64,000 nt of DNA, from contig NC_023759.2 in NCBI RefSeq assembly GCF_000499845.2, positions 48,396,172 to 48,460,171 on the forward strand, in the 5' to 3' direction. Position 1 is the stretch's first letter; each line of letters starts with the position of its first letter. The position numbers were made by a program, and so were the translations under genes. The notes under the pieces were generated by a model. The model did not search any database. It had not been told where the DNA came from and worked only from the letters and a program-made list of their open reading frames with translations. Source of the stretch: Phaseolus vulgaris. Its lineage: Eukaryota > Streptophyta > Magnoliopsida > Fabales > Fabaceae. Positions 40,156 through 52,117 of the stretch are shown piece by piece.

Positions 40156-43100
40156 ATGTCGGCTTCATGCGGGGTGGTGGAGTGCGTATTCGTGTTGGGC
40201 TGCGCACGGTGGCTCTGGAAGCGCTGCACCTACGTTGGAAGCTACGACAGCGCCACGTGGCCGGCCGCCACCGCCGACGAGTTTGACCCGGTGCCGCGAG
40301 TCTGCCGCCTCATCCTCGCCAACTACGACCCCGATCTCCGAAACCCCCAGTACTACAAGCCTGCCCCCGGCCACCGCCTGAACCCGGACTGGGTCGTAAA
40401 GCGCGTGACCCATGAGGACACGCTCGGCTGTGCGCCGCCCTACCTCATCTACCTCGACCACGAGCACAAGGAGATCGTGCTGGCGGTGCGTGGCCTCAAC
40501 CTGGCCAATGAGAGTGACTACAAAGTCCTCCTTGATAACCGGTTGGGGCAGCAGATGTTCGACGGCGGGTACGTGCACCGTGGGCTGCTGAAGTCGGCGG
40601 TGTGGCTGCTGAATAGGGAGTCGGAGACGCTGAAGCAGTTGTGGGTGGAGAACGGTTCCGAGTATGAGATGGTGTTCGCGGGTCACTCTTTGGGTTCTGG
40701 GGTGGTGTCGTTGTTGACGATTTTGGTTGTGAACCACAGGGACCGTTTGGGTGGGATTCCTAAGGAGAAGATTCGGTGTTATGCGCTTGCTCCTGCCAGG
40801 TGTATGTCCCTCAATTTGGCTGTCAAGTATGCCAATGTCATTCATTCTGTTGTTTTGCAGGTTAGAATTACCATACCTACCCAATCAGTTTTCTATCTTC
40901 ATTTCACTGTTTCTTGCATATATTTTCATTTGAACGTATTCTCTAAGACTTTTTTTCAGCCTGACCATGGTGTCGCTGTAGTTTGTTTATGTTTGACCTT
41001 CTCCCTAAACGATTCTAATAGTAAAGTAAATTACATAGGTTGTCCTATAAGTAGAAATCATGTTTAATATTACTTTAAATACTAAAAAATTCTTCAAATT
41101 ACTTACTCCCTGAATTATACTGATATACATCAACTTAGGGAGTAAACAGATGGATTTATTGTATTACTTTAGGGACTGTTTGAAAGACAGTAGTAGTTTG
41201 TGGATGCAGTTAGTTATTTATTCCCTCTAATTTATTTTCTTAGTTGGTCTTTCATTGCGTCAAAGATTGGCATCCCTTGAAGCAAATATTTATAGATTTT
41301 GCATCTTTTTTTAGTTTGATTTCGTGTCTCCAGAATCGGGTTGAAATAACTGGACTTTGTATAAATTTTTACATGTTCAGTTCTACTTTGAGTAATTGAT
41401 TCTGAAGGCATAAACTGATCTTTATAATAAAAACATTTAAACATAAATCATATCACTTTAAAATTAATTCAGTTCAAAATCAATTTTGTCAATGATCCAT
41501 ACACACACTTGGGCATTTTGATGTGGTTTTCTCTCAACATAAATCCTAGAAGACCAAGACAGGATATCAAATACCTCTTTAGTGAGACTGTACTGCCTAG
41601 AAACTTGTGATTTATTGGTTGAAATGATGTGTAAATAAAATTAAATTGCAAAAAATATGCAAGGCAAGATGTAATTAATGTATAATATGTGAATAATATA
41701 CAAAAGTGAAATTATTATTTCCAATGTCTTCGTTTTTTACATAGAACAGTTAGAATTTATTTTTCCCCATCAACCTGCTTGGTGCTAATAATCTTATACA
41801 GAGTCATTTGAAAATGTCCATTTATTCAATTGTATGATGATGATTCTGGTTCGAATTGTAAAAGTTGAAGTTTTTTTATTTTTCTGGTGCAGGATGATTT
41901 CTTGCCAAGAACGCCCACTCCATTGGAAGATATATTCAAATCTATATTCTGGTAGGTACTGTTCCTTCTGTGATGGATATGGCCCATTGGATTTTAACTT
42001 TCAATTTGCTTTTGGTTTTTGGTTTTTTTTTTTTTGTTTTATTATGGAGTATGGTAAAATATCATCATGATCCCCCAGGCCTTGATAATTTAAACAGCTT
42101 GCCCTGCTTATTGTTCTTTGTCTGCCTGAGAGACACTTTCATACCTGAGGGTAGAAAGCTTAGAGATACAAGGAGACTTTATGCGCCTGGACGAATGTAC
42201 CATATTGTGGAGAGAAAATTTTGCAGGTATTGACTGCAAATTGTTCCGTTCTTAGTAAGCTCCTATACCAGCATGAATGTTGTGGGAATAGTCATTGTTA
42301 TCTTGTTTAATTTGCTTGGTCTGTTGCAAAAGTAAAATAATGTCCTCTCTAGTTGTGTTAATTCTTGTGAACCATAGACAAGGGATTTTGACTTAAACAA
42401 TCTTAAAAATCATTGCCATTGATTGTATTATTGTAATTGTTTTAATTGCTAGAAAAGTGGTCACTTAGAATAAGACCTAAGTACTGAAATTACTTTGTTT
42501 AATATAGTTTGCTAGTAGCATGAATCATGATTGATGGAAATCCCCTTTTCTTCTTATGCCTAAGGAGTTAAGTTACATAACAAGTAACACATTTCTGCAG
42601 TTCTGCTTCTTTATTTTCTTCTTTTCCTTTGATCAATATCCTTCTTCACCTCTCCTGTATATATGGTTTGATTAATTGGACTCGTCAAACCTAGTATCTT
42701 TACTGAAAAAGTCATCCCCAGTTTCATTAGACTGATGCAAGTTATTATTTTGTCTTTTGGAGTAGGAGAGCTTTCATGTTTTTGGGGTTCTGAGACTCTG
42801 ATGTTTTTCAACTGCAAAACTAACCGTCAGCCATGCACACTTTATGTAATCTTGAGTCCTTGGTAGTTCATTCATATGTTCCCTTCCCATTGTCTGGATT
42901 TCCCAATTTTTTTCCTTGTAATAAGTTCTTTGACTAAAGGATTCAGTATTTCACAAATTTTAGCATGTTTTATGATCCCCATAAATGAATAATTTCCGAA
43001 ATTGATGTTGGCTGACAAAGGAATAGTTCATGAAGTGTGACTGAGAAATCTTATTCATAGTCAAATCTTGTCCTGAATTACTGCTACATAGTAATATGTT

Positions 43101-43799
43101 GTTCCTGATAATGAAATTCATTATTGTTTGGGGAAGACAGATGTGGGAGATTTCCTCCTGAAGTGAGGACTGCTATTCCTGTTGATGGAAGATTTGAGCA
43201 TATTGTCTTGTCCTGTAATGCAACATCAGATCATGGAATTATTTGGATTGAAAGGGAGGCTGAGAAAGCCTTGCAAGTAAGGAAATACCCACCAATTGAT
43301 TTTCTAGTTGCTTTTTTCGAACAATGTTTCGTAATCTGAAATGGGAAAAAGGAATAGGAATAGAAAACTTGTTTGGTTTTTGTCCGTGTTCTTTGAAGTT
43401 TACAAGTTTACGCTATCAGTAATAATGTAATAAATAGATGAATGTTGTGTTGAAATTTTCTTGTTTTGTGCATGTAACGAAATTGTGACTGTTATTGGTA
43501 TTCCCTTTTAGTTGATGAAGGAGCAGAGGTCTGAAACTGTGACAGTTCCTCCAACGGTACAAAAGTTTGAGAGGTTGAAGACCATAGAGAAAGAACATAG
43601 AGATGCTTTGGAAAGGGCTGTAAGCTTAAACGTGCCTCATGCAGTGGAGACTGCAGAGGAAGAAGCGTCGGAGAAGAATGAAGGTGAAGAAGCATCGGGT
43701 AATGGAGGTACCCAATCATTATCTAACTGGGATCAGGTTGTTGAAAAACTCCTAAAGAAGAGTAACACGGGAGAAGTAAACAATGTCTCGTCATCATAA
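40156..43799 (+). CDS. Class 3 lipase, DAG-lipase-like (calmodulin-binding heat-shock-protein type)
   Basis: Five exons: 40156-40860, 41893-41951, 42098-42226, 43141-43276 and 43512-43799, giving 438 residues with phase kept at each join. It is predicted to hydrolyse acylglycerols. Exon 1 has the N-terminal conserved region (EFDPVPRVCRLILANYDPD), the core IVLAVRGLNL, and the nucleophile elbow VFAGHSLGSGVVSLL (GHSLG 176-180, Ser178). Exon 2 starts DDFLPRTPTPLEDIF, a likely region of the catalytic Asp. The SCNATSDHGIIW segment in exon 4 may carry the catalytic His. The C-terminus is Glu/Lys-rich and probably coiled, ending in an acidic linker and NWDQVVEKLLKKS. The architecture matches the plant family described as calmodulin-binding heat-shock proteins and related mono/diacylglycerol lipases. 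Exon 1 is strikingly GC-rich compared with later exons. Confidence 0.92.
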
Positions 43800-44531
43800 C
43801 ATATTTCTATCTTTCCATCCATTCATATATCATAACATGCTTCTTTTGTAATTCTAGGCAGTCTTCATTTTGTTAATTCATTATGTGTGAAAATATGAAT
43901 TACAGTTTCATATGTTGAGGACTGCTATTTATTTTGTATACTTTTGTAGTAAATAGAAATCAATCAATTTTTTCACCTGTTATGAAGTAGTGGGAAAAAA
44001 TACCATTGTCATTGAGAATATCTCTCTTGACATGGTCTGAATTATATTTTATTATTAAATTGTCATGTCAAGACATTCATTATGATTTACATTGTCTTCA
44101 ATTGCGTAATATAGTTTTATATAACATCTACGATAAGTTTTATAAAAATTAAACTATATAATATTCTATAACTTGTTAAAGCAAAATCGATTTATTCATG
44201 CGCATGATTGCTAATTTTTACGATACGGACTCAACGCATTACTACTTATTGCATCAACTAGAAAGAAGTAAAATTTCAAGACAGTGAAGACAATTGAAAT
44301 TTGCAGCTGCAATAATATAAAATAATTATACGCAAATAAAAACTATAATCTATAACTGAACTTCAAAATCCCTTGGTCGATCATTCGGCCTCTAACAAGA
44401 CTTAAATGAGGTCAAATAAGATGGCATGTTTTAAAAGCACCGAACAGTAAGAGATTCAAAGTGACACCAACGAAATGAGCTTTTGTACAGGGAAACAGAT
44501 CTTAATACAAAATAGGCTGAGGCTTCCGAGA
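43800..44531. other. Convergent intergenic space
   Basis: About 730 bp between the stop codons of two genes that point at each other (lipase, +; ALY, -). It must hold both 3' untranslated regions and terminators. No further gene is seen. Confidence 0.6.
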
Positions 44532-47500
44532 TCAAGAGATGTTCATGGCCTCAGCATGATAGGTATCCAGTTCTTTGTCAAGTTCCTCTGCGGACTTCTC
44601 AACAGTGTCCTTTCTACCTCGGCCTCGACCTCCACCTCTACCAGTGTTACCACCACGAGCATTGCCGCGACCACGACCTCCGCCACCACGACCCTGACCA
44701 TTGCCACTCCTTGTGCCACCACGCCTTCCCCAACTGTATAAAAAATTAAAGTATGAACAGCAAATCATGGATATAATAACTTCCTATGAAATGAAAATAT
44801 ATTTGCTTACTTCAGGACTACAGAATAACAATACAAAACCATACTTATACCTGAATAATAACAGAAGTACAATAGCAAATGAAATGACTGTACAGATATC
44901 TTGCAAGTAAATAGTACACAGGAAGCAAAACTTAACCAACATCGCACCATAACAAGAAAATAGGTTACACCAACGCATCTTCCCCGAGTTCAAACCAAAC
45001 CTACAAACCTTACAAAGAGTACAAGGTTGGACACCAATTTAGTGCGACAGCATTACCTAATGACGTTTTGATAATAGCCTGAACAGAGGAAAGGACAGCC
45101 TATATCTGCCAATGCCATATGAAAATTTTCTCAACGCAGTGACAGTAGAAAAAATGTGCCCAATTCGATCGCACCATGCATATATTAACTATTAAAATAA
45201 TTTATTTTGCATGTCATTTTGCATTTTTCGAACCATAAACGATTATGGCCTGTGATTTTTCAAAAGGACAATAGCTACAATTTCTTTTCCTCCTGCAAGT
45301 ATTGTATTTTCATTCCACCGAAAGCATTATATCGAAAATGATTGTTCACATGTTTACATCAACTGGACTCTGAAAATTGTAGGGAGGGAACTCTCCAAAT
45401 CATAGCTAAACATAAAGAAACCAACAAAAAACCTCTTGTACATAATAGATCAAAAGAGAACCTTAAGCTAAAGCAAAACATAAATGACCAAAATCTTCAT
45501 ACTAATATGCTATCTTGCGCTAGGGAATACAAACACTTGACAAAAGTCCAATATATAAATTTCAGTAAGACAATAATTGCTAAGAGATTTCGCCAAAAAA
45601 ATTCTAAGTCTTACCCAGCACCACGATTACGAATAGCAGGAACTCCAGCTTGTCCACCTCTAGGCCTGCACAACACAGCCAAAACCCTCAACATCAGCCA
45701 ACAGTGTGAAGTAGCACATACAGTATTCAAAAAGACACAAGGGATTTTAGCAGAAACTTAAAACTGATAAAATATCCATTACTAGTTTGTCCGGTGCATT
45801 ATCAGCTATACAGTTAGGTTACATGGTTGAGTGATATAGTAGATGTAAAGAAAATACCCGTAGAGGGGAAGTTGAGAAAAAAACCAACTTATCATTGGAG
45901 AAAGGGTTAGCCGAATCAAGAGTAGGGACAGTCCTGGACTATAATCAAAGGAAATCATTCATTTTCTATCTTTATGTCACAACTCCAGAACAAGGCAGCA
46001 ACCAGATTGGCACACAGCAGTTAAGATTTAGGATTCAATTAAAATTCAACACTCTTATACTACACCTTTTTAATCAACTGGTATCGTGGCTCTGATTTTG
46101 AAACGATGGGTTTATCTTAGTTGTCGATTCACATTTGAAAATCACAAAACCACACGTGATTATGTGGGGAGATTCAGGTCACAACATTCCAACCAAAGCA
46201 TGATCTTGATCAATCAGTGTGGATATATGAAATGTGAAAAAAACATGAACGAAGATGGGGAGAACAGAACAAGAGTTCAAAGGTAAAAAAAAAACAAATT
46301 CAAGAGAGCTACTGGAATTGCGAGTAACACAATTTTTTTACAAAGAATCAGATAGAAAAGGCAAAAATGAAGTTGTTGACATAAGAATCACAGTGGCAGA
46401 TGTAAGAGACAAGTCCATTTGGATTGCGAAGAGTAAGCAAAAATTAAGAAAATCCCAATGACATGAGAGCAGTGCCAGGGATTGAATTGATGGAAAGAAA
46501 TGGAGGGGGTTTGGCTAGTTTAATCAAACCACCACACAAGTACCATAAGTTGGAGGTACTTGATAATCAACAGCTGAAACCATGTCAGCACTGCAGATTA
46601 AGAAGGAGCGATAGGATCCCAGTATAATGTATTATACTTACAAAGTATTTATGTTGTTTCATCACCAAAAATACCTACTCAAAGAGCACAGAAGAAGAGA
46701 AGGAGCATTGACATGTCTGTCTCTGTATTGGAAGGAGTGGAAGCTGTTATTGGAATGCCAGATGGAATTTTATTTAAACAGACACAAACAATTCACCTCG
46801 AGAACTACATGAAACTATAATAAGGAGCAAGGTTATCGAGAGTTTATGCAAACTCATTGAGCCTTCGTAAACTCAAGTCTAAAATCATAAAGAGTTTTTA
46901 CACAAAAAGATATTAAAATACCTATAAATAAAAAATAATTTTTATGATGCAATAAATAACTTTTTTACCTTCGTAAACTCAAATATGAAATCAGAAGAGT
47001 TTTCTTCACATAAAAATATTAAAATACCTAAAAATAAAATAAAAAATTTCTTATGTGATGCAATAAATAACTTTTTATATTTCTTTACTGTAATATTATT
47101 ATTATTAGTTTATCATATTATATATATTTTTAAATATTTTTATATTTTTCTAATATCATTCATTACTCTAGATTATATCATATATTATGCTTTACACAAA
47201 AAAGTTGTTGGAGTTAAATGAAAACCCAATTGTCCAACATAGCAAGAGGAGTAAAAATAAAAAAGCTAAAACCCTAATATGACTTGACTCTACTTTTGGC
47301 TTTTGTCACCGGTCTGATGTTTGAAACTAGAAAGAGAAAAGAATTGGGAGTTGAGAGTTGCCGAAGTGTGGTGGAGAATCAGATACACAAACAGAGCAGA
47401 GAGTGGAGCGGAGAAGATACCAAGGGAGATCTGTTGGTGCAATAGGAGAACCCAACATCGATACCCAAAACAGACAGAACCCTACAACAGAGAACCAGTG

Positions 47501-49849
47501 AACCAAGATTTTGGGTTTTTTCCTAATGTCCAATTGAGCTAGCACAAGTTTACACGTGAGTTAACTAGGTTCAAGGGTGTGGGAATGTAAACTCGTAGAA
47601 GTTGACTCACAAATTTTGATAACTTTGATGAGGAGTGATGATAATTACCATTAAAGGTTAGTTAGATGTCTGTCAATGAGGGTCTTAGTTTCATTGGGCA
47701 GATGAGATACTAGAAAAAATAAGGCATGTTGCCTACAGAAATAGGGGGAGTGGGAAGTGTCCGGGTTGTCTATCAAATCTGCACCCACTTCTAACCATAA
47801 CAATAAAGAACAAAAAGGTCAGTTGTTGCATGTATTGATCATGCAGAATTGACACCATATTTTCAGAATTTGAAATAAACATAAGACACATGCAATTTCA
47901 GGGAGATTAACAGACATCGATGATACACTATAGCTTCAATAATTGATCGAGATAGTGTTTGGACCAATTTTTTTATATCTTCATAATAAGATAAAAGAAA
48001 AGTTATACAGAGAAGCCGAGATAAAAGAAAACCAAAATACAGTCCAAAATGCTACAAAGGTAACTTACGTCATTACAACAGTCCTCTTCCTACGTCCATT
48101 CACCCCAGTGACATTCACCCGAGCACTTATAGGCAATTCCCCATTGGAACCAACAATCTCAATCTTCATGGGCTTGCCATCCAAAAGCACATTATTATAT
48201 CGTTTAAGAGCAGCAAATGCATCACTTCTTCTAGTATAAACAACTTCAGCCGAACCCTGTTACATAGTTAAAGATATCAAATAGTTAACAAAAAATCTGA
48301 TAAGCAATATACTATTTTCTGGAACTTGTTAAAATGAGGAATAAATTCAATTATACTTTTGGGTGTCGCCCGTAACACCCTCCCCAGAAAAAAATTCACC
48401 AACTTTAAGCTAAAATAAAATGGCAACTGATTTTATAAAACAAAACCAAATACTTACACTTGGATGTCCATTTTTGTCGTAATGAACAGCATAACGCTTC
48501 AACTCTCCAAGCTCAGAGAAAAGTTCCTGAGTTGCAAATCAAGTTTCAAGAGAACTTCCACACAGATTGGGTAGAAACAGCGACTAAGAAAGAATCATAT
48601 GATGATACAGCATAGTATGTACCCTTATGTCTTCATTGGTCACTCCATGGTCCAAGTTGGAAACATACAATTTGGTGCCAACTTCTACTCCTTGAATCCC
48701 TGCAGCTCTTAAGCTATCTTCAAACAAATCATGCTGCCATGGAAAGGGCCTCGTTCTGCGAATAGACTGGCCAAAGAACAGAACAGTTCCCAAGTGGTAA
48801 AAGAACACATCAGATTATGACCAGAAAAAATCACTATTCTTCAAGATTAGTCAGAGCAGGAAAATCCCCATAAAAAAACAAAACACGATACTAACGAAGT
48901 TGATCTGACCATGGCAATATATATTCAAGAGAACTCGTACTCAAACATCAATGTTCTAGGTGAAAGATGGTAAATGGGAGTAAGAATTCAACCCACTGCA
49001 TATAAACCGGTGCTATGCTAATAGTGGGAGCTCCAGTTCTGGTTCTAAGCGAAAAGCTCCTTTGCAATACCATGAATTAGGGAAGTGTACTGAATTCTTG
49101 CACTGTAGAACCCAACTTAGCAAGAGGATCCAATAAAACACCAGTCCACACAAAACCAGCCAAACACTTAAAGTCATCTCATGTAAATGAAATGGATTAT
49201 GATGGTTTAGAGAATTTAACCCCACTTATACTTATAAGATTTTTGTGCTACTTGTAAGAGCTCCATTTTGAAATTCACCTAATGAAGCTCCTTCACATAA
49301 TATGTCAGGAATCACCAAAGAACTCCTGCACACATCAGAGATCTGTAGCAAAGCCCCCCAAAACAAAAGCAAACAACTCTTATGTTCATATTAATTGAGA
49401 CATTATGGAACTATGACAAAGGCATTGATGATGCAAAATGATCGAGCATGGGCTTCTCCATGGAACAACTACTAAAGAAGCGGAATTCCACTTGCTTTTG
49501 ACTTTCTATAATGCTGAACGTCTCATAATTGGGTATTTTTTTAGCATATCAGATTCTCAAGCACATGTATAAGCATCCACGATTTTGAGCTTGCCTTGGC
49601 AATAGCATATGATGATGGCCGAGTGTTAACCATAAGAGGACCTCTACGAACAGCACCAGATGTTCTTCCACCATTACCAGCACCAGTCATTCTTCTGCTA
49701 TTAACAGCACCAGCCATTCTTCCACCATTAAGAGCCCCGCTTGGACCACGGCCAGGCTGGGCTCTGCCACGTCCTCCTCTACCTCTACCTCCTCTGTTAC
49801 TCCTGTTCTTTATTCTATCATCAAGTGACATATCCAAGGAAGAAGCCAT
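44532..49849 (-). CDS. ALY/REF mRNA-export adaptor (THO complex subunit 4)
   Basis: Six coding exons on the minus strand: 49849-49595, 48766-48623, 48526-48458, 48256-48069, 45665-45615 and 44733-44532, giving 302 residues. It binds mRNA in the nucleus and recruits the export machinery with UAP56 and the THO complex. It starts MASSLDMSLDDRIKNRSNRG, the N-terminal UAP56-binding motif, followed by a Gly/Arg-rich region. The RRM spans about 117-195 with RNP2 LYVSNL (118-123) and RNP1 GSAEVVY (157-163). A second RGG-rich stretch (GGGGRGRGNARGG) precedes the C-terminal helix SAEELDKELDTYHAEAM, the second UAP56-binding motif. Intron 1 of the coding part uses a GC donor (AAG|gcaagc). One intron is about 2.4 kb. 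Family length is normal. Confidence 0.95.
45666..48068 (-). other. Large intron of the ALY gene
   Basis: About 2.4 kb between coding exons 4 and 5 of the reading order (after VVM-T and before PRGGQAG). It contains plus-strand frames (for example 47321-47542) with no recognisable domain and an AT-rich stretch at 46880-47220 with a near-repeat of 'ccttcgtaaactcaa' (46863 and 46970). Nothing else is recognised. Confidence 0.55.
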
Positions 49850-49901
49850 TATACAACAACTTAACACAGACACTTCACAAAATTTTAGTAATGATATAGG
49901 C

Positions 49902-50516
49902 CTGCAAAAACAAAGAAATAGGTTATACTTACACAACCCAGACATAATAAAATCGAACCACGCAGATATTAAACAATAAAGAACACCAGAGCAAAGACAG
50001 TCGATGTTAAAACCCATAAAACAAAACTGTAAAAAAATCCCAAAACCGTATAAACAAAATCGAACCACGTAGATATCCAAATACTATATAAATTGCCCAA
50101 AACTGTATTTTTATTACTTTAATACTAATTAAACATGCAAAACCCAGAACTGAATAACCAATCCCAGCTAAACACACCAAAATAACTAAAGATTTCAAAA
50201 CCAAAATCTCTCAGTAGCAGATCCGAAACAAATCCCCTGAAATTTTTATACACGCGTTGCAATCAAGGGTAAACTCCAACAATTGTCTCCTTAAACAATA
50301 TATCTTTGTAGTATGAATCCGACCCCAAATTTAAAATCCGAGATTTTCCGGGAAGCCTACCCTTTAAAAATATGCGAAAAACGAAAAAGTGGAAAGATCT
50401 AGTTAAAGAAAACACTGTCTATCATAATTTATCAAACCATCTAAAAGAAAAACAATCACACAAAACAAAAAACGTCCCAATTAAAAAAAAAAAACTACAA
50501 CAAAAAATAGAATTAC
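49902..50516 (-). other. Predicted 5'-UTR intron of the ALY gene
   Basis: Minus-strand donor ctgcag|gtaattc (exon end 50517) and acceptor tttttgcag|gcc (exon start 49901). Removing it joins a short leader exon (about 50517-50600) to the leader just upstream of the start codon at 49849. A TATA-like ttatattattta lies on the minus strand at about 50612-50625. Predicted only from splice signals. Confidence 0.5.
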
Positions 50517-50639
50517 CTGCAGATGATAAGAGAAACGCGGGTGAAGAGTTGTGAAGCGATAATCAGAGGAAAGAGGGAGAGAATGCGATTGAGTGTTTTG
50601 GGGGGACGAAAGATCGATAAATAATATAAGCGGGGGTAA

Positions 50640-51239
50640 AAATTAGGGTTTGGATGTAAAAGGTTAGGAAAGATCCAAACATGTGTGGGAGAAAATGGGG
50701 TTTTAGGGTTTCAGCGTAAGAGATCTTTTGGGTTTAGAGCTTCTCGGAAGGAAACGTACCGTTTGGGTCATTTTAAAATGCTCTCGGGGGCTTTTCAGTC
50801 TTTTGACTTTCCTTCGTTCCGCGTCCTACGATAAAGCAGAACAAACACCGGTCACAACAATTCCACTTCGAATATTGGAATTGATATAAGGGTGATAATA
50901 TATATTTATCACCATCATAATAATTTATGACCAAAGAATTCATTCTAGTGTTTCGTCCTATATTTCTTAAATAAGGAATATAATTTATTATGAAGATTCT
51001 AATAATTGTCCCATATCTATTATATATTATCTATTATATACTATATTTCTTTTTAACTATAAAAAATCGTAGTTTATGGATATTTATATTAGTCAATTGG
51101 TATCGTTAATAAAAAAGGACAAAAAAATTTATAACAAGATTTTATGATTGATTGAAATTTTTAATTTGATAGTGGTATTTTTTTAACAGCATATTGTAAT
51201 TTTTTTGCTTTTATTGATTACAAATTTGATTTTTAAGTC
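50640..51239. other. Spacer upstream of the ALY gene
   Basis: The first 200 bp are more balanced in composition and probably include ALY promoter sequence. The rest is AT-rich and no gene is supported. Confidence 0.5.
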
Positions 51240-51640
51240 TTTTATTTATTAAAAAATATTAAATAAAGACTAATTTTAAAATAAAAAATTAATTATTATA
51301 TTAACTAAATTAAATATTATGTTATAAAATAAAATAATTTATTAGTATATAAAATAATTTTAATTATTTTTATACTATATCTAATTAAATACGAAAATTT
51401 TAGTTATCAAAAGTTATTTTCTAAAGTTGATAGCCAAAATTTTGGTAATTAATTAGATACTGATTTATAAATTATTTATTAATAATAGAAACTATCTTAT
51501 ATTAATAATTTATTTTATTTTTAAAATATTATTTAATTTAGTTAATTTGATAATTGATTATCTGTTATTTTAAAAATAATATTTAATTTAATTAATATAA
51601 TGATTGATTGTTTTTTATTTTTAAAATTAGTTTTTTTCAT
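51240..51640. repeat. AT-rich fold-back family copy
   Basis: It contains 'attaaataaagactaatttt', 'aattaattattatattaact', 'aatttattagtatataaaat', then the inverted counterparts 'gtaattaattagatactgat' and 'attaataatagaaactatct', ending near 'ttgattgttttttattttta'. The order matches the copies at 7331, 13955 and 38265. There is no coding capacity. Confidence 0.5.
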
Positions 51641-52117
51641 TGATTTATTTTGTGACTATGATTAACTTGAATAATTTTTCATGATTGATTGGAAATATGA
51701 GAGGTGAAAAAAATGGGAGGAGATGAGCAGTTAATAGTTATCTAGGTCTCAACCTCGTTTGAGAACATAAACAACACCTAAATGAAATCAATGTTAAGAA
51801 TTAACTCTTAAAAATTTTAATCTATAATACTTATTTATTAGAATTTTATTAACATTGGAAGTAGTTTTAAACTTAAATTACTCTCATGAATAAATAAAAA
51901 TATATTTTTTTTAAATCTCGTATTAGACAACACTCTCATTACATGAAAAATAAGATAAAACAAAAACATGAAGACTAAACTAAATCCTTGTGAAAAACCA
52001 AAAACAAAATACCTGGAGTTCAAACCAAAAAAGGAAAAAAATAAAATAAAGACAAGAAGACAAACAAAATAATATTCTTTATAGGTAGCTTCCATATATA
52101 AACAACTAAGATGACGA
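51641..52117. other. AT-rich spacer
   Basis: A minus-strand open frame here (51838-52149) is Phe- and Leu-rich low-complexity sequence with no motif, and I do not call it a gene. Confidence 0.5.

Noticed and set aside
40165..40884. 239-codon minus-strand open frame
   Set aside because: It is the complement of the GC-rich first lipase exon. It has no domain, and its His/Arg/Gln-rich composition is typical of antisense translation.
45342..45761. 139-codon plus-strand frame
   Set aside because: It runs over ALY intron and the complement of an ALY exon, with no family resemblance.
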